Assembly (NCBI GenBank): GCA_019677205.1
Contig: JAAMXY010001870.1
Location: forward strand, 1 to 19,705
Reading direction: 5' to 3'
Origin: Pinguiococcus pyrenoidosus
Taxonomy: Eukaryota > Sar > Pinguiophyceae > Pinguiochrysidales > Pinguiochrysidaceae
Length of the DNA: 19,705 nt
The notes beneath the pieces were generated by a model. It was not told the DNA's origin. It did not search any database and worked only from the letters and a program-made list of their open reading frames with translations. Below are positions 18,000 through 19,705 of this stretch, one piece after another. Each line of letters opens with the position of its first letter. The first letter of the stretch is position 1. Made by a program: the position numbers and the translations under genes.

Positions 18000-19705
18000 A
18001 TGTCCCATAGCGTCGACCCCAGTGCCCTAGCGGCACTGGGCCAGCTTGGTCACAACTCCACGATCAAGCCGGAGGTGCTGGCGGCGCTGGCGCAGCTCTC
18101 GCACAATGACTTCGGCACTCTTCGAATGTCGACGGTGACCGTCCGGGTACGCTTTGACCGCTCCGTGGTCCCCTATTCTGTCGCGACTTGGCATGTGATT
18201 CATCTGCGGTGACACGGGAGCGGGCTGCACTCACCCAAGATCACAGGATGAAGGGCCGTACGGCATTCCACTGCAGGAGTCCCGAGCGGGTTTCCCCATG
18301 GTCTGCGGAGAGTCAGACGTCGTCTGCCTCAACGTCGGCGACGTGCTGGTAGAGGTATGAGAACAGCGGCAACGTACTAGTGCTCTCTGATGTTCTCTCA
18401 CGTATACTCGGTTCGATCTGCGAAACCGAATTTTCACCGCCAGATGAATGGGAAGCTCGTGGAGATGATCGGCTTCGACAAGACGATGACCATCCTCGCC
18501 AAGGAGCGGCCGCTCATGCTTCGCTTTGGCCACCCGGAGGTACGCCACACACGGGCAGCAAGGGTCCAAGGCCGACACTGATCAAGATTCCCTTTTGATA
18601 TCTTGTCGACGTTCCTTCGGCGGTGCAGACCACGGAAGACAAGCTGAAGTACTACGGGCAGTGGGGATTCTTTCGCAGCATGTTCCAGAAGACCCAGAGG
18701 AAGGCCAAGGAGAACGAGCCGGTCGCCTTGCACACGGTGACCTTCGCGGACGGCTCCCTGGGCATCCGGCTCCAGCAGTCCACGGCCGGGAACGCGGTGA
18801 TCTCAGCGGAGCCGACGCCAGGGAGCCAGGCTGCGGGAATGGACGTCAAGCTGGGCGACGTCGTGCTGGGCGTGGGACGCCACCTTCGGCTTCAGGGGAA
18901 GTACCGCAAGGCGGTCGGGTATCTCATGTCCACCTCGCGACCCATGAAGGTTCTTCTCGGGAGGCCACGGACGCGGCAGGTAGGCTGCGTGGGACACGAC
19001 ATGCCGACATGGGGCCTCCCTCACCGCACCTGCCACGCAGGCCTACATCGACTACTACGGGACCGAGGCGGGGATGCCAGGGATGGACCCTCCCGAGGAC
19101 GGCACCGGCATCACAGGTCCCATGGAGCAGAGGCCCTCGCGACGGAGGGGCAAGAATCGAGCGGCCGCGGCCACAAGCACGACGAAGGCCTCTCCGTCGT
19201 CCAGCGGCTTCAGCAGCCCCACTAGCTCCACCAGCTCGGCCTACGCGAACCGCAGACGCCTGTCTGGCTTGTCGCTGGAGCCCGCCAGTCACAAGACGGG
19301 GGCCGCTAGAGCTCCACCTCGACTCTCCCAACGGCGATCACCGCCCCCCGCCAAGCTGAGCGAGAACGCGGCCAGGCGGCGTTCGACCAGACTGCCACCC
19401 ACCTCGGAGGCCAAGGAGATGCTGTCGCCTGCGTCGTCCGTTTCGCCGTCCGTTTCGCCGTCCTCGTCGCCACCGTTGACGCCTCCGCCCGTGGCGTCTC
19501 CGCGCACACCGCCGCCGCTCGCCAAGGTGGAGCCTCCGCCACCTAGCCCACCGCCGCTCCCGCAGGCTGGGAAGGCACCTGCCGTGCCAGCTGGCATGGT
19601 ACCCAAGGTGCCGACGCCGGCGTCGGCATCGTCGGTGTCCCCGGCCAGCGTCTCTCCTGCGACGTCGCCGCCCGTGGAGAGGTCCACGCCGTCTCGATTA
19701 TTCGG
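18000..19705 (+). CDS. Two-PDZ-domain protein with Pro/Ser-rich tail (3'-partial)
   Basis: Predicted exons are 18000-18146, 18247-18354, 18444-18539, 18629-18979 and 19041 to the window edge; all junctions are phase 0 and GT-AG. At least 455 residues are present. The N-terminus has two copies of a short helical unit (LAALGQLGHN and LAALAQLSHN). PDZ1 (about 44-117) is assembled from exons 1-3, with a YGIPL ligand loop, GDVLVE-MNGKLVE and PLMLRFGHPE. PDZ2 (about 150-230) lies within exon 4, with SLGIRLQ, GDVVLGVG and MKVLLGRP. After a basic patch (RPSRRRGKNR) the tail becomes Ser/Pro-rich with many SP, TPP and PPP runs, likely disordered, phosphorylated and SH3/WW-binding. PDZ proteins scaffold C-terminal peptides of partners; the partners here are unknown. 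No stop is reached, so the C-terminus lies outside the window. Confidence 0.82.

Noticed and set aside
18526-19359. 277-residue plus frame overlapping the PDZ gene
   Set aside because: It is another frame across exons 3-5 and two introns. The phase-0 spliced frame carries the PDZ motifs and stays open to the window edge.
1-19705. Dinoflagellate-type spliced-leader relics, transposons, CRISPR arrays, tRNA or rRNA genes
   Set aside because: I scanned by eye and saw no relict spliced-leader sequence, terminal repeats, transposase motifs, regularly spaced repeats or cloverleaf candidates.

Overview
The window looks like nuclear DNA from a GC-rich, intron-bearing single-celled eukaryote, most likely an alga with a complex (secondary) plastid. 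The reasons are these. Genes are split by short introns (about 44-200 nt) that all fit GT-AG. Proteins with signal peptides, Golgi-type and lysosome-type features and PDZ/RRM architectures are present. One membrane protein starts with a signal peptide followed by a Phe at the predicted cleavage site and a basic, Ser/Thr/Ala-rich stretch, the kind of bipartite leader used in complex plastids. The sulfotransferase-like gene and the RRM type recall alveolate or haptophyte relatives, but the lineage cannot be fixed from sequence alone. No rRNA, tRNA, transposon, CRISPR or prokaryotic operon was seen.

Layout from left to right: (1) a coiled-coil protein, + strand, 406-2037; (2) an MFS sugar-type transporter, - strand, 4074-2367, with a 21-residue first exon; (3) a peptidase family C69 dipeptidase, + strand, six exons, 4478-7149, with a C-terminal membrane anchor and a tyrosine sorting-type tail; (4) a four-helix membrane protein with a plastid-type leader, - strand, 8078-7386; (5) a four-RRM glycine-rich RNA-binding protein, + strand, three exons, 8854-10578; (6) a membrane-anchored zinc-less alcohol dehydrogenase/quinone-oxidoreductase-like enzyme, - strand, three exons, 12434-11000; (7) a GT49 (LARGE/B4GAT1-type) glycosyltransferase, + strand, 13467-14549; (8) a doubtful small hydrophilic protein, - strand, 15406-15167; (9) a nine-exon sulfotransferase-like gene, - strand, 17235-15562; (10) a two-PDZ protein with a Pro/Ser-rich tail, + strand, from 18000 and running off the right edge.

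Leaving aside the doubtful small gene, the nine main genes alternate strictly in strand (+ - + - + - + - +). This gives four head-to-head promoter regions (4075-4477, 8079-8853, 12435-13466, 17236-17999) alternating with tail-to-tail gaps. CCAAT boxes are denser in the head-to-head regions, above all before the RRM gene. The genes do not form an obvious single pathway. Three of them (C69 peptidase, GT49 transferase, sulfotransferase-like protein) carry N-terminal signals for the secretory system, but their neighbours do not share this.

Exon structures were built by hand from frame, splice-site dinucleotides and family conservation. They are predictions, not transcript-supported models.
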